Positions 37,232 through 54,194 of a stretch of DNA of 64,000 nucleotides are shown here, piece by piece (positions within the stretch are counted from its first letter, which is position 1; each line of letters starts with the position of its first letter). This DNA comes from Agroathelia rolfsii (Eukaryota > Basidiomycota > Agaricomycetes > Amylocorticiales > Amylocorticiaceae). The translations under genes were made by a program, and so were the position numbers. The stretch is taken from assembly GCA_018343915.1 (NCBI GenBank), contig JABRWF010000003.1, forward strand, positions 4,402,001-4,466,000, given 5' to 3'. Below the pieces are notes generated by a model. The model was given only the letters and a program-made list of their open reading frames with translations, did no database searches and was not told where the DNA came from.

Positions 37232-37742
37232 TGGTTGTGTATATCAAAGCACATAAGAGGTACGAAGGATATATCCGCGCACGACGCACAACGAATAAAG
37301 TTCAAGTCCGAGTCGGCTTCTGGCTGTATAATAATAATAATAAAAGATTCTGTGGTTTGTAACAGTAGTACGGTCTGATAATATTACAGTCTATGATTGA
37401 TTCCAATGAATGTACATGCAACAACGTCTCGACAGCTCTTTAGGATGTCTGTACACATATTATCTACATAACCATGATACAAGTACTATTAAGTTGGGTA
37501 TACACATTTTAACATCTCAATCCGGTATTAGCTTCCAGACCCAACGCGCGTATGATGCCTGAAGCTATACATATAAATTTGCTTATAGGGGTGCATTGCT
37601 AACCTGTAGGTAGTGATATAACTAAAGGTCCTATTGCGACTTGAGTAGACAACACTCTAATTCTCTAACAAAATGAACAAGGGTGTAGTACATTGCACAG
37701 TTTGCTAACCAGGCATAAACACAAGACACTACAAAATGTGAA
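37232..37742. other. Intergenic between convergent genes
   Basis: Five hundred bases of AT-rich 3' flank with a TAA/TAATAA run near 37330. No gene is seen. Confidence 0.6.
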
Positions 37743-40732
37743 TCACCAACAAAAGCTTGTAGACTTTGACTTGTACAATGCTGGCTTAAGTGAGTAATAT
37801 GCATCCCTATTTTCCTTCTGATCGGCCCGTGGCATGTCTTGAAAAGGGTCTGGGGTCATGAGAAGAGAAGCGTACGTTCCGGATAGTTCTTTAGGGACAC
37901 ATCCATACGTTTTGGATGTGCAACCATAAACCGTAATAATGTAATGCCGGCCTTCGATATCGTCGTCCGGGTTGTGCTGACGAGTATTTCCGGCAGGGTT
38001 GTCCTTTATCGCCGTTGTTGTAATGGATACTCTCTCTTTAGGATCCTTCACCCCAAGCTGCATCACGATCGATATGATAGGCAACTCTTCGGAGACTCGG
38101 CCTATCAAGCTTGCATTCGGGGACGTCGATGCCGCTGTTTTGGTGTTCTTGATTTGGAACTGAACAACGCTCGTCCTTTTCGTTTTGATTTTACTGGTTC
38201 TCTTGCCAAAATGCACAGATATCCCAATGTCTTGGTTCCTCTGATTGTTCCATGTTTGCATCCCGCTTCCTCGTTTCAGCAAGTCGCGAGCGCATGTCAA
38301 CTCAAACGACTCAAAATCGCCGAGCAGGACAAAATGCGAAAAGTTGACCCAGCCGTGGGAACATGCGTCTTCAAGTGTCTTGCTATTCGGATAGTCATGA
38401 ACGGGCTTTGCGGTACGAACTTTCTGCCAGATCTCGGCACTAAACAATTCGCTCAAAAAAACTAGCAGGGGGACAGGACGATGAAAGTGGGGTCCATATG
38501 ATGGTTCAGGATGGTCTCTTATTACTGCGAGGTCGTGTGCAATAGTAAGGGGCAATCGGGCAACCATCTCTCCGCGTTCGCCTTTCGCAAGAAAGCCAGA
38601 AGATAACGCATCATGAAGTATTTTTGGCGCGGTATGAGCGATCTTGCGCTCGTGAAGTTCGTTACCGTTCAATAGTCGTGCTGCGGCCTCAGAGAGCATA
38701 GGCTCGGACGGATATCCGCTCCACATGTACTCGCGTGATTTCGGAATGGCAAAAACACAGCGCATGAACGATTGAATCATCTCGCTTTGCTTGTTGCGAG
38801 ATTTGTACGGATCAAACTGCAACAAAACACGAGAATCGAGTGCCGCAAGCTCTGCTATCTTCTGGATGTTGGGATTTGCTGTTATGAATCCAAGTTTGGT
38901 CATGGCTAACGAGATTGTCGGGTGTATTGCGACCCCCTCAGAGTCCTTGTCCTTTACGTCTAAGGTGCTTAAAAAATGACTGTACCACCTAGAATACCAT
39001 TGATTTGTAGCTGTTATGGCTGGCTAGAGAGTGCTCACTTACATAGGCCTACCGAACTTGCTCATTTGTTCGATTTGGCAGACGCCTTCAAGAGTTAACA
39101 CTCCCTCCTTTTTTGCCTGTTCTGAAAAGTTCCGACAGAAGGTGTCAAAGGGTACCTCAAAAAAGGGGGGATAAGGTCCATCGAGTATTGTACGCGAGCC
39201 GACGGATAGAAATCCCTGGTTGGCGAGAACGAGTGCAGACTAGTATTGGTAGAAAGGAACACAAAAAATATAGGCACTTTGACAATTTGGTTCAAGACAC
39301 GCATAAGAGCAAAATAAGAGTCCAAGTCCCTTTGAGTGTTCAATGTATGTGCTTCATCGAAATATACGATTGCACGAAATTGACCTCCAACATCGCCATG
39401 GAGGGTTTTCAGGTGAGAGCTAAACTTTAAAGCTGCTTTGAGTAAACGTTGTGCTCGGTCTTCAAGCGTAAAGTCTTGATTTTCAAGCTGTAGTTTAGTC
39501 AAGTTAGTAACCGACTGGCAAAGAAAGAAAGAAACAAACAAACAAACAAACAAACAAAAACCTGTTTAGCCTTTTCAATTACTCGATCATAAAATTGGCT
39601 CCTGTTTGTTCCAACATTTGTAGATTTCGAGCCTTCCTTCATCCAAATGTACCATTTCAAAGCAATATTTTGCGGGGTGTCTTGTGTGTAAGACTTGGTC
39701 TCAAATACTGTTTGAGTGAACAAAGACTCCAAAAACGCATAGTGTCTTGTTGAGATTGTATAGTCTTCGTCCATCTGGGCTGTCAGATATTTACGAACAT
39801 TTGCATCGGCAGGGGGATAAGCTGCTTGAACCATTAGTCTGGCCCTGAGCTCATTTAGAGCATGTAATTGTACTTTTTACGTTCCCAGGGAGCTTCTCTC
39901 CAAGGTTAAAAGGGATAGTGAAGCGAAGCGTTGCCGAATGATCCACTAGGCGTGACTTGCCCATTCCAGAGGATTGGATAATCGGAAATGAGCAATTATA
40001 GTAAGTCCTAATCTTCCCTGGTGTGTATAAGTCCATTGTAGTTAGGAGAATATTTGGATGGAGAGCTGTGTATTCTTGCTCAAAAGCATCCTTGAATTCT
40101 ATTGAATATACAGTTGGTAAGATAACGATACAAAATGAGATCGAGGTCAACCTTTCACTAAGTGCTTTGAGTATTGGAACAAATAGTTTAATCAAGGAAT
40201 CTTACACTGTGCAGAAGGATCACGTGTCATTGATTTGTACTGTTCTAAGGGCAAAAGCTGACATGGTTTTTGAAGAACTTAAGTAAGATATTATAAGGTT
40301 GACTGCAGCATTGCTTGAACAATAGACGTTATTACATTGGCTGTCGAAAACTTTTTGGTAATTACCTAATATTATGCACTCTTTGAGAAGACGTGCCAAA
40401 TCTGGCTCCTTCTTCAATACAGTGTAGCAATAGTCTATGTCCGTAAAGTCTTGTTTGAGACGTTGGTTCCATTGATTGTCCCGGGTGATAGCCCCAAAGG
40501 CGAAATAGAGGGCTATAGACATAGTATCAATGTCAAGCTTGGTTTGGTCGAAGGATATGCTAGGTATGAGATCTTGCGCGGGAGGAAGGAAGTCTTGAGG
40601 TTTGATTGAAGTAGTAGTGGGGTGTATCCGTTCATGAGTGCGCTCCTCATTTGATACAGGCTGAGCGCTTTGTGCACCGGAAGGTTCGCAAAATTTGCGC
40701 TTTCTGGTCCTCTTCTTAGAGACGTTGGTCAT
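37743..40732 (-). CDS. P-loop NTPase with predicted nuclease-like C-terminus (Crinkler-type family), one frameshift
   Basis: A basic leader (SKKRTRKRKF) precedes an NTPase domain. Its Walker-A-like loop is SSGMGKSRLVD at ~39990, followed by AYPPADANVRKYL, a hallmark of a large mushroom-expanded family. Walker B is VYFDEAHTL at ~39360. After MSKFGRPMWYSHFLSTLD comes a ~390-residue C-terminal region (38950-37743). There, NQDIGISVHFG and VVQFQIKNTK fit the D..(Q/E)xK pattern of PD-(D/E)xK nucleases. The family matches NTPase-plus-nuclease proteins that others have linked to Crinkler effectors and mobile elements; that link is from memory. Exon 1 is 40732-40366. Other junctions are good except the one near 40220-40100. 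At 39159-39170 the frame slips by one base inside a C6/T6 run, with both sides otherwise open. Confidence 0.72.
39520..39560. repeat. GAAA/CAAA simple repeat inside an intron
   Basis: A tetranucleotide tract (GAAA units, then about six CAAA units) within an intron of the NTPase gene, just next to the splice donor. Confidence 0.9.
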
Positions 40733-41286
40733 ACTAGCTAAGTGATAGAAGAGGCGCAGCCCTTGTGTCACGTGTGATTTCGGGGCTTTTATAGATTGGA
40801 CACAATTGTTACCCAGCGACATGGACATCACAAGGACAAATTACATTTGGACACAGTTTTGTTCCCCGTGAGGGGGGGAGGGGGGCACAATCGCCGTTAT
40901 GTGACACAACATCATATTCATAATCACTTTTCTGTAGATGTTGGATGCGTCTTCTATTCGCTTATGACTTTACCATTAACATTATAATCGAGCCCCTGAC
41001 CCCAACTTGATTACAGCAATTGAATTAGAATGCCATTAGGGCTCATAAACGCGCCGCTGCCCTATGTTATCCAGTGATGGACTGGCTTTAATCACGTTTA
41101 CATGATAATTTAGACTCGAAGGCGCCACCGTGACCGCACCCGACAATAACCCTTATATAAAGACTCGGTCTGCAACAACAACTTGTTTCGTGTCACCAGG
41201 CCTTAATTGGGGCGCCTAAAAGCTGAACACTATATCTCTCAGACACAAACTCCGGCGAATTCGAGGGAGGTATTAGTATCAGAATA
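40733..41286. promoter_or_regulatory. Divergent spacer between NTPase gene and PEF copy 2
   Basis: A 554-bp spacer with both starts pointing outward. TATATAA at 41154-41160 lies 127 bp upstream of the PEF copy 2 ATG. A run of G (GGGGGGGAGGGGGG) is at ~40873. No clear element is seen for the NTPase side. The NTPase frame is also open ~100 bp further upstream to an in-frame ATG near 40820, an alternative start. Confidence 0.5.
41154..41160 (+). promoter_or_regulatory. TATA box, PEF copy 2
   Basis: TATATAA located 127 bp upstream of the ATG at 41287, in sequence that is otherwise not coding. Confidence 0.5.
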
Positions 41287-42501
41287 ATGGACTCCGTTGG
41301 GGTACATGTCTACGGATACAATTCTTCTATTGCAAATCTAATTACTGAAGCTGCAGAATATACGCCGATCACTACCTGAGCTTTCACCACTACTTGCTAC
41401 TACGAGCACCCTTGTCGCTAATAGTAGCCCGGCTTTTCGTACCAATCGTGATGAATTCGCGTCCACCGAGCATAGCTTATCTCTTCATCAGATAGTAGAA
41501 CAGCCGGAATCGAGCCCTATCATCCTAAATGAGACAAAAGAAGCACATGCTCATCAGGAGTACGTGTATTAATATTATTGTGTCCTTGACTCTGTGTGTT
41601 TTGGATTCAAATACAACTGTATGAAGGCTTTGGAATATATTCAACGCTGTTGATGTAGATCACAATGGTGCAATAACCCTCAAGAGCTAGGTAACCTTCC
41701 TTCCGAGTCCCATAAGCTCAACCACACTATTATACTAACTTGTGATGATAGAGCATGCTTTGTTTAATAGTGATGGGACTCGTACGTGTCTATAGTGCCG
41801 CTGCTCAGATTCTGACAAATCTTCTCTAGCCACTTCAAGTTGGACTGATTTCATGCTTCCCTTATAGATTTCGACATTGATACCATAAAAATGCTGATGG
41901 GAATGTTTGATATTGATAGAAACGGCACAATCACCTTCAATGAGGTGAGCTTATACCAGTAGTATATGCATCTTCTTTTGTTGACTGGTCCATATACTCT
42001 GGCAGTTCCGCGGCTTGTGGAAATATATTCACGACTGGCGTCGCCTCTTTCTCAAATTTGATCGAGATAAATCTGGATTCATAGATGGGCAAGAGCTTTC
42101 ACAAGCTTTACGTAAATTTGGGTGAGTCTCGTCCATTTTGCTTGTTCATTATAGCTAGTAGTGACGTTTTGTCATGACTACTATGTCTGCTGCCTTTCCG
42201 GAAAACTACAGCTATAACCTTCCCCCAAGTCTGTTGAGTCAAGTACAAAACAGATATGGTTTGTTTTCTTTGAAGTTTCCGAGGGTCCGAATTTTGAATG
42301 AACACTTAAACAGCATCTACATCTCCAGCCGGCGGTCCAGGTCGTTCGATCTCGTGTGGAATTCCATATGACCGCTTCATCCGTGCTTGTGTAGTCGTCA
42401 AGCAACTAACCGAAGCTTTCCAGAAGTTCGACACCCAAAACGCTGGTTCCGTGCATTTAAATTATGAGCAGTTTATGGGCACCTACTTCAGCTTACTCTA
42501 G
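41287..42501 (+). pseudogene. Penta-EF-hand gene copy 2, one-base deletion in exon 3
   Basis: Eight exons mirror copy 1: 41287-41301 (15 nt), 41357-41559 (203), 41627-41690 (64), 41752-41781 (30), 41868-41944 (77), 42006-42121 (116), 42212-42258 (47) and 42314-42501 (188). All match copy 1 in length except exon 2 (101 in copy 1) and exon 3 (65 in copy 1). EF loops DVDHNGAITLK(E), DIDRNGTITFNE and DRDKSGFIDGQE are visible. The head is Ser/Thr-rich instead of Gly/Pro-rich. In exon 3 the codon for the last loop residue lacks one base, so the frame runs into TAG at the exon end. Every other exon is open, so this may be a young pseudogene, a sequencing error, or rescued by a weak upstream donor (GTGCAA at ~41669) that would keep the frame but remove the loop end. 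Confidence 0.75.
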
Positions 42502-42711
42502 CGGTACCATTGATGTTTCAATATACCTATTAATAGGCACCCCAAAGTGGCCATCTTTTCGAACGTACACCAGTATTATCCTTTTTCAGCATATTTTTTG
42601 TATGGCTTAACGTTATATAATTATTATTTATCGTAAATTCTCTTTGGAATAAGACGGAATTACGAAATTGCACCGCTCGAACAAGATGAGCTCATATATT
42701 AACGCCTAGTA

Positions 42712-49150
<6,439 letters not shown>

Positions 49151-49277
49151 GCAAGCAGTTTGGTGCTCTGTTCGTTGTGAAAGTCGGTAGGCCGTTAGCT
49201 GTCGTCGATAGTTCAAACAACAGCCTGAGTGAGCTTCACTAGGTTATACCTATGCAACTCAATATGCGCTGAATCCA

Positions 49278-49287
49278 CTTATATAAG
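49278..49287 (-). promoter_or_regulatory. TATA box, ABC transporter
   Basis: The palindrome CTTATATAAG lies 128 bp upstream of the ATG at 49150 on the minus strand. Confidence 0.5.
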
Positions 49288-49811
49288 GTTGACAACAGGC
49301 CCGCACCAAATTGCTGAGCTGATAGCTCGGGCTCGCTACACCGTGATGTACCTTTCGGTGCCGATGCTACACACGGCCACGCGCGACCGACGGTGCATAC
49401 ACGCCGCAGAAGGGCAGAAGATACTACATGTACAGTACGATCACAAACGCAATTACTGATAGATAACAGAACTGAGATAAACCCGCGACTGAAGGCAAAT
49501 ATAAATAACAAAGAGGTGTGATAGAATACAGTAATCTAAGTAGATTACCGCATCACAGGGACTGGAGCCATGTGTACCCATGAGATGCATAACTTGAAGG
49601 CAGAAGTAATATTGATGCATCTGTTACAGTATCGCTGTATACAGTCGGATTAGTATCCACGCTGTGATACAAAGCTTAGTATACCCCAAGCCCTAAGTTT
49701 GATATTTGACCCACTCTGAACTCGAAGTCTAGGCTTTCCTCCCTGTCCTAGCATCCAAGTTATACGGAGTTGTTCAAATTGTCCACGAGAACTCAATATT
49801 CAATCCCTCTC

Positions 49812-50102
49812 TTACTTTCTAAAACTGTGCCGCCCTATTACCTGCCTTCCATATACCATGTCCTCCGTCAGAACAAGTATTATAGTATTGAATCTATATT
49901 TGAACTTGAAAAAGTCAAAGAGTTGTAGTTTTTCAAAGTACGCCATAATAGACTCCGAGTCATCCCATGTTATTTCTGAGAAATATACGCCTATTTGAAA
50001 TACTGAAGGCTTTACGACCATGTAGATATCTCCAAATGATACGTTGTATCCGATCACGGTATCATTGTTGGCGGGAGGCAGTGACATCGCCAGCGCATGC
50101 AT
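49812..50102 (-). CDS. Uncertain 96-codon ORF
   Basis: I do not recognise it. It starts with two in-frame ATGs (MHALAMSLPPANNDT) and has a mixed, non-repetitive composition (VSFGDIYMVVKPSVF, FSEITWDDSESIMAYFEKL), more protein-like than most random frames nearby. No domain, signal peptide or splice partner is evident. It overlaps the likely promoter of the methyltransferase gene on the opposite strand, which argues against it. Confidence 0.2.
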   Translation of the reverse strand: MHALAMSLPPANNDTVIGYNVSFGDIYMVVKPSVFQIGVYFSEITWDDSESIMAYFEKLQLFDFFKFKYRFNTIILVLTEDMVYGRQVIGRHSFRK

Positions 50103-50230
50103 ATCTTTTTTTGATGGTCCTTGGCCCGGACATCCATACCTTTATATAGTCAGAGTACCTTGCTTACACTGCTTTTTGCTAACTCTTTTATACTCCTTAG
50201 CCACACGAGTGTGAGTAGAAGTGAAAAAGA

Positions 50231-51155
50231 ATGTCGTCTACAGGCATCTCGACAGGTCTTCTCCCAGTCAGAGACATGCCTGATTCAAAGCTTCTAGAAC
50301 AGCTGATTCTCAGCGATCCTATAAATGGTTGGGAAACTGCCTGGTACCAGCACTTATCATCTATCTAGCACATACCTCTGACATTTTATTGAACGCTAAA
50401 GGAAAGGAAACATAACCCCATGGGATGTAGGAAAAATACAGCCACCACTGAAAGACCTTATTGAGTCTCACAGGTTGCCCCTGCCTAATACTGGCCGTGC
50501 GCTTGTTCCTGGAGCTGGAAGGGTTTGTGATTCCTTGTATGAATGACTTATATGATGAGGCTTATCTTGTCTTACAAGGCGTATGATGCAATATTCCTGG
50601 CAAATACGCTTGAATACGACACAGTCGCCGTTGACATTGCACCATCAGCAATTGAAGCGGCAAAGAAGTAAGCTTTAAATGATTTATTGTTGCCTATGTC
50701 CATAAGGTTAACATTTCCTCAGAGTTGTCGATTCATCACCCAATGGCTCTCGTGTTGCTTTGATCGAAGCAGACTTTTTCGAATATACGGTCCCAACCGA
50801 GAGCGAGCGTTTTGATATTGCATATGACTACACGTAAGCCCCTCTCTATTTCGTATTTCTGAAATGATAAATATCACTTTTAGTTAGGTTTTTTGTTTCT
50901 ATGCCACATGACCTCCGTCTGGCGTGGGGATCCCAAATGAGGACGCTCATTAAACCGGGTGGTTATGTGGTCACCCTCATGTGGCCGCTAGGTCTTGACA
51001 AGGATAACAAGGGTCCACCCTACTATTTCGATTTCCAAGATTATGTCGATGCTCTCGGCGAAGGATGGGATGTGGTAATCAACGAGATCCCAGCAATTAG
51101 CTCAAATGAACGGCATCAAGGCAAAGAGAGGCTGGTGGTCTGGAAGAAATTGTGA
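50231..51155 (+). CDS. SAM-dependent methyltransferase, thiopurine S-methyltransferase (TPMT) family
   Basis: Five exons (50231-50343, 50402-50522, 50579-50667, 50723-50833, 50888-51155) keep phase and encode 233 residues. Motif I reads GRALVPGAGR followed by AYDAIFLANTLEYDTVAVDIA, the SAM-binding Rossmann start with an acidic end of strand 2. Later RVALIEADFFEY, FDIAYDYTFFVSMP and KPGGYVVTLMWPLG match the TPMT/thiol-methyltransferase fold, including the family's GNITPWD near the N-terminus. Fungal members methylate thiols, halides or sulfide and are often tied to detoxification. The substrate is not predictable. A TATA box is ~80 bp upstream, and the gene is divergent from the ABC transporter, which could point to a shared detoxification role. 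Confidence 0.87.
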
Positions 51156-52201
51156 TTTATGTCCTGGCAAGATATTACTAGTATTGTCTCTCATATCTGA
51201 GTAGTAAATGTATTGCAGATTGCATGATGGAAAAATAGGCGCAGGAAAAAAAATAAGTTAAAGAGACTTTCAATTTCATTACCCATCACCTATCATGCCA
51301 CTTTTACTAGTGAAGCTGACATTACCTGTTGCTCACTGGCGCATCCTTGGACTGAGAAGCTCCCTCAAACAATTCATTCTGAGGCCGACATCATGATCAC
51401 GTATAGTATTACTACCCCTGGACAGGTTGTTGGGATACCCTGTTTTCCGCTTACCACATGCGCACCATTATTCTCAAAAAGTTAATACACCATTATACTA
51501 GTATATGTCTTGCCGCCTTACTTCTTACAATACATGAGGAATTTGGTTTGTTTTAAATTTTAAAAAAAATGCGTTTGCCAAAGCTATACGCGCCGAGTCA
51601 GAGACTTTCAACACCCTAGTGAGGGAGGTGCTACAGTACTCAGACTTCTCTTTACTAACATAAGTATGACTCTCGGCAATGTCTTGAGGACCATCCGTCG
51701 CATTATACTCAAATTATCAGTCCTTGTGCCAAATGTCTACAAACACGATTTTTCATATCTGTATTTCCGATACCCATGTGATCGCTTTCCGATTGGCTCT
51801 CTCGAATACCTTGACATGGTATGCTGGTGTTGCGATGACTGGACGATGCAATCAGCCGTCTTTGGGAGGTTTCTGATGCAGGTTGACCAATCACGATGCG
51901 AGTCCCTCAGGCGAGCGAAAAGAGTCGCTATGGAGAGTGATCGAGAAAAGATGATGGGTACTGTGTATAAAGCTCGAATCACCACCGATGGTCGCAACTG
52001 CTTTCACTTCCCCACTCCCCTTCGTCTCTTTCCTTTCTCTTTCGTTTTTCTTCTTCTTCCCTCTGGGCTGCCCGGTTGCGCCCCTGGACACTTTCAAGAC
52101 TTTCATTTCTAACTTCAGTCACCCGTTCATCAACTTTGTTCAGCAGAGACTCCGGTAGTTTAAGACCCACAAGACCCCTTTTTTAAAAAAAGAAGATTAC
52201 T
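51156..52201. other. Intergenic, methyltransferase to ferritin-like gene
   Basis: About 1 kb. A 148-codon plus-strand ORF at 51666-52112 ends in a pyrimidine-driven Phe/Leu-rich tail and has no start context or domain. I consider it the promoter and leader of the next gene, whose CT-rich stretch at 52010-52070 is typical of fungal transcription starts. Confidence 0.5.
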
Positions 52202-53768
52202 ATGCATTTGTCCACGTATCTCGTTGCTTTGACTGCGCCATTTCTTGTTGCAGCTCTGCCTGCCAGGCTAAATCCGCGTACCTCCGCGGACTTAACTGTG
52301 CTGACATTTGCGGATGTGCTTGGTATGATCACTGACAGCCTTCCCTGACAATGGATAATTTCGCTGAATTTGACCTTTTTGCTTGCCACCTTCAGAGCAA
52401 TTGGAAAGTCAGTTTTATTCCCAAGCTTTGCAGAAATTCCAAGCGTCCGATTTCACGGCTGCTGGATTTGCTGATCCTAACGTGCCAATCCAACAATTCA
52501 CGGCCATCCAATCCGATGAGTCAACTCACTCAAAGACACTGCAGGTTCGATTTCCCTCCTTATAAAAACACTGATCTTGCGCTGTTTAATCTATCTGTCG
52601 CAAATAGGCGGCTATCCAAAGCTTGGGTGGTACTCCCCTCACGAGCTGTACATTTGATTTCTCTAGCGTTCTCACTGATGTAGCCACCATGGCTTCGGTT
52701 GCTCGTGTTGTAGAGAACCTTGGTGTTGCCGCTTACATTGGAGGCGCGACTTTGATTACTGACAATAGTCAATTACTCGCTTCTGCCGCAAGCATCCTGA
52801 CTGTCGAAGCTCGCCATCAGACCGTTCTGAACATCTTTGGTGACGCTACGGTAATCCCCCAAGCATTCGACATTGCTTTCTTGCCTCCCGAAGTGTTGGC
52901 GATAGCGTCACCCTTCATCTCTGGTTGCGATTTGGGACTTCCTGGTGCGTTCTGACACCGAACACCACTTTTTCCGGTTTACTAATACATTTTGTAGCCA
53001 ACCCTACCTTGACCATCACCAACACTGGAACTGTTTCTGCCGGAACCCAGCTGATCTTCTCTTCTACCGCCTTGAATAGCTCAGTGGACACGAGTGTAAG
53101 CTACCGATGCCAAGCAACAGAATATCAGCACTAAATCCTACCTACAGTCGCTATTCTGCCAGATGCTCATCGCCTCTGCGGAGAGTTCGATCACACTTCC
53201 TTACGACGCATGCGTTGTCCCCAGCACTGTCAACGGGCCGGTCGCCATCTACATCACAAGCGATAACCAACCTCTACTTTTGGATGTGGTTGTTCGTGCT
53301 ACGAACTCTGTCGTTGCTGGACCTACCATGGCATTCATCGACGCCAACGTTGATGACCTCTCCTCGCTCGTTCGCACTTCATCTTCCTCGTCTTCGTCGG
53401 GCTCATCATCCTCTGGCTCGTCCCCCACCGACTCGTCCTCTTCCGATTCACCTTCATCCAGCTCGTCTTCGGCATCCGCTTCTGACCCGTCCAGCGCTTC
53501 TTCCACTGACTCTGCATCGGCTAGCTCGAGCTCTTCTACCGCAAGTGCAACTGATGTCGAATCGTCCACGGCTATTACCACCACCATTCCCCCTTCATCT
53601 GCCTCAGCTATTTTGGCTTCCGCCACAGCCGCCGCAGTTACCCTTACGGCCGGTGCTGGAAACAACGCTGCCGCCCCCGTTGCCACGCCATCGGGCACTT
53701 ATGCTGGCGGCGCTATTGTATTCGTGACAGGTGGATTGATCACTCCCACTCCGACCGCCAGTGCGTAA
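52202..53768 (+). CDS. Secreted ferritin-like domain protein, Rds1-type, with Ser-rich tail
   Basis: Five exons (52202-52322, 52396-52544, 52608-52944, 52998-53095, 53148-53768) total 1,326 nt and encode 441 residues. A signal peptide is clear (STYLVALTAPFLVAALPA). The Ferritin-like domain follows at about residues 32-170. It has helices with the expected carboxylates and histidines: TFADVLEQLESQFYSQAL, QSDESTHSKTL, VVENLGVAAYIGGA and ILTVEARHQTVLNIF. A Ser-dominated region then spans ~300-370, with Ala/Thr-rich sequence to the end. The family includes yeast Rds1, a stress-responsive protein, but biochemical activity is unknown. The tail lacks a terminal hydrophobic segment, so no GPI anchor is predicted; it is likely a wall-associated or secreted glycoprotein. 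Confidence 0.85.
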
Positions 53769-54194
53769 ATAGTCGTAGTCAGCAGGGCTTGGTTGTATGT
53801 GCCGCCAGTCCAGTCGGGATCTGCACAGTTAGCGATACACGGACAATTTTGTCACAATGTGCTAGGACACTTACTCTACGTAATCTACTTGTCTTTTTTC
53901 GGTCATCTTTGCTGCCCCCTTTCCGTTTGATTGAACACTTTGGCTGATGTTTTTCTCACTTTCCTATCTCATGTTGCTTATACTTGATAGTGACAACCGG
54001 CGAAATGGGTACAGGATGTAGTCTTGTTTTTTGTTGGTCCAATACCATTTTTCTACACAAACCCAATAGTATATATACATAGTACAGTAAATTCAAAGAG
54101 AAGGAAAGAGAGGATAAAAAGGTCAGTAATACAAAAGCTCATAGTATGGTATAGAAAGAAGTATTGCGCGTGTTTATCGTTGCCATGCTCATCG
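53769..54194. other. Intergenic between convergent genes
   Basis: Four hundred bases of 3' flanking sequence from both sides. No gene is seen; a 161-codon plus-strand ORF from 54024 is antisense to the EAF tail. Confidence 0.6.

Larger units (their letters stand above)
49151..50230. promoter_or_regulatory. Divergent spacer, ABC transporter / methyltransferase
   Basis: About 1.1 kb holding two TATA-like boxes: the palindrome CTTATATAAG at 49278-49287 (128 bp before the ABC start) and TATATAG at 50143-50149 (about 80 bp before the methyltransferase start). A 96-codon minus-strand ORF at 49812-50102 is discussed in its own entry. Confidence 0.5.

Noticed and set aside
51666..52112. 148-codon ORF before the ferritin-like gene
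   Set aside because: The C-terminal half is a pyrimidine-tract artefact; likely the promoter and leader.
53107..53727. 206-codon Leu/Pro-rich ORF
   Set aside because: Alternate frame of the Ser-rich tail of the ferritin-like protein, whose own frame is fixed by splicing.
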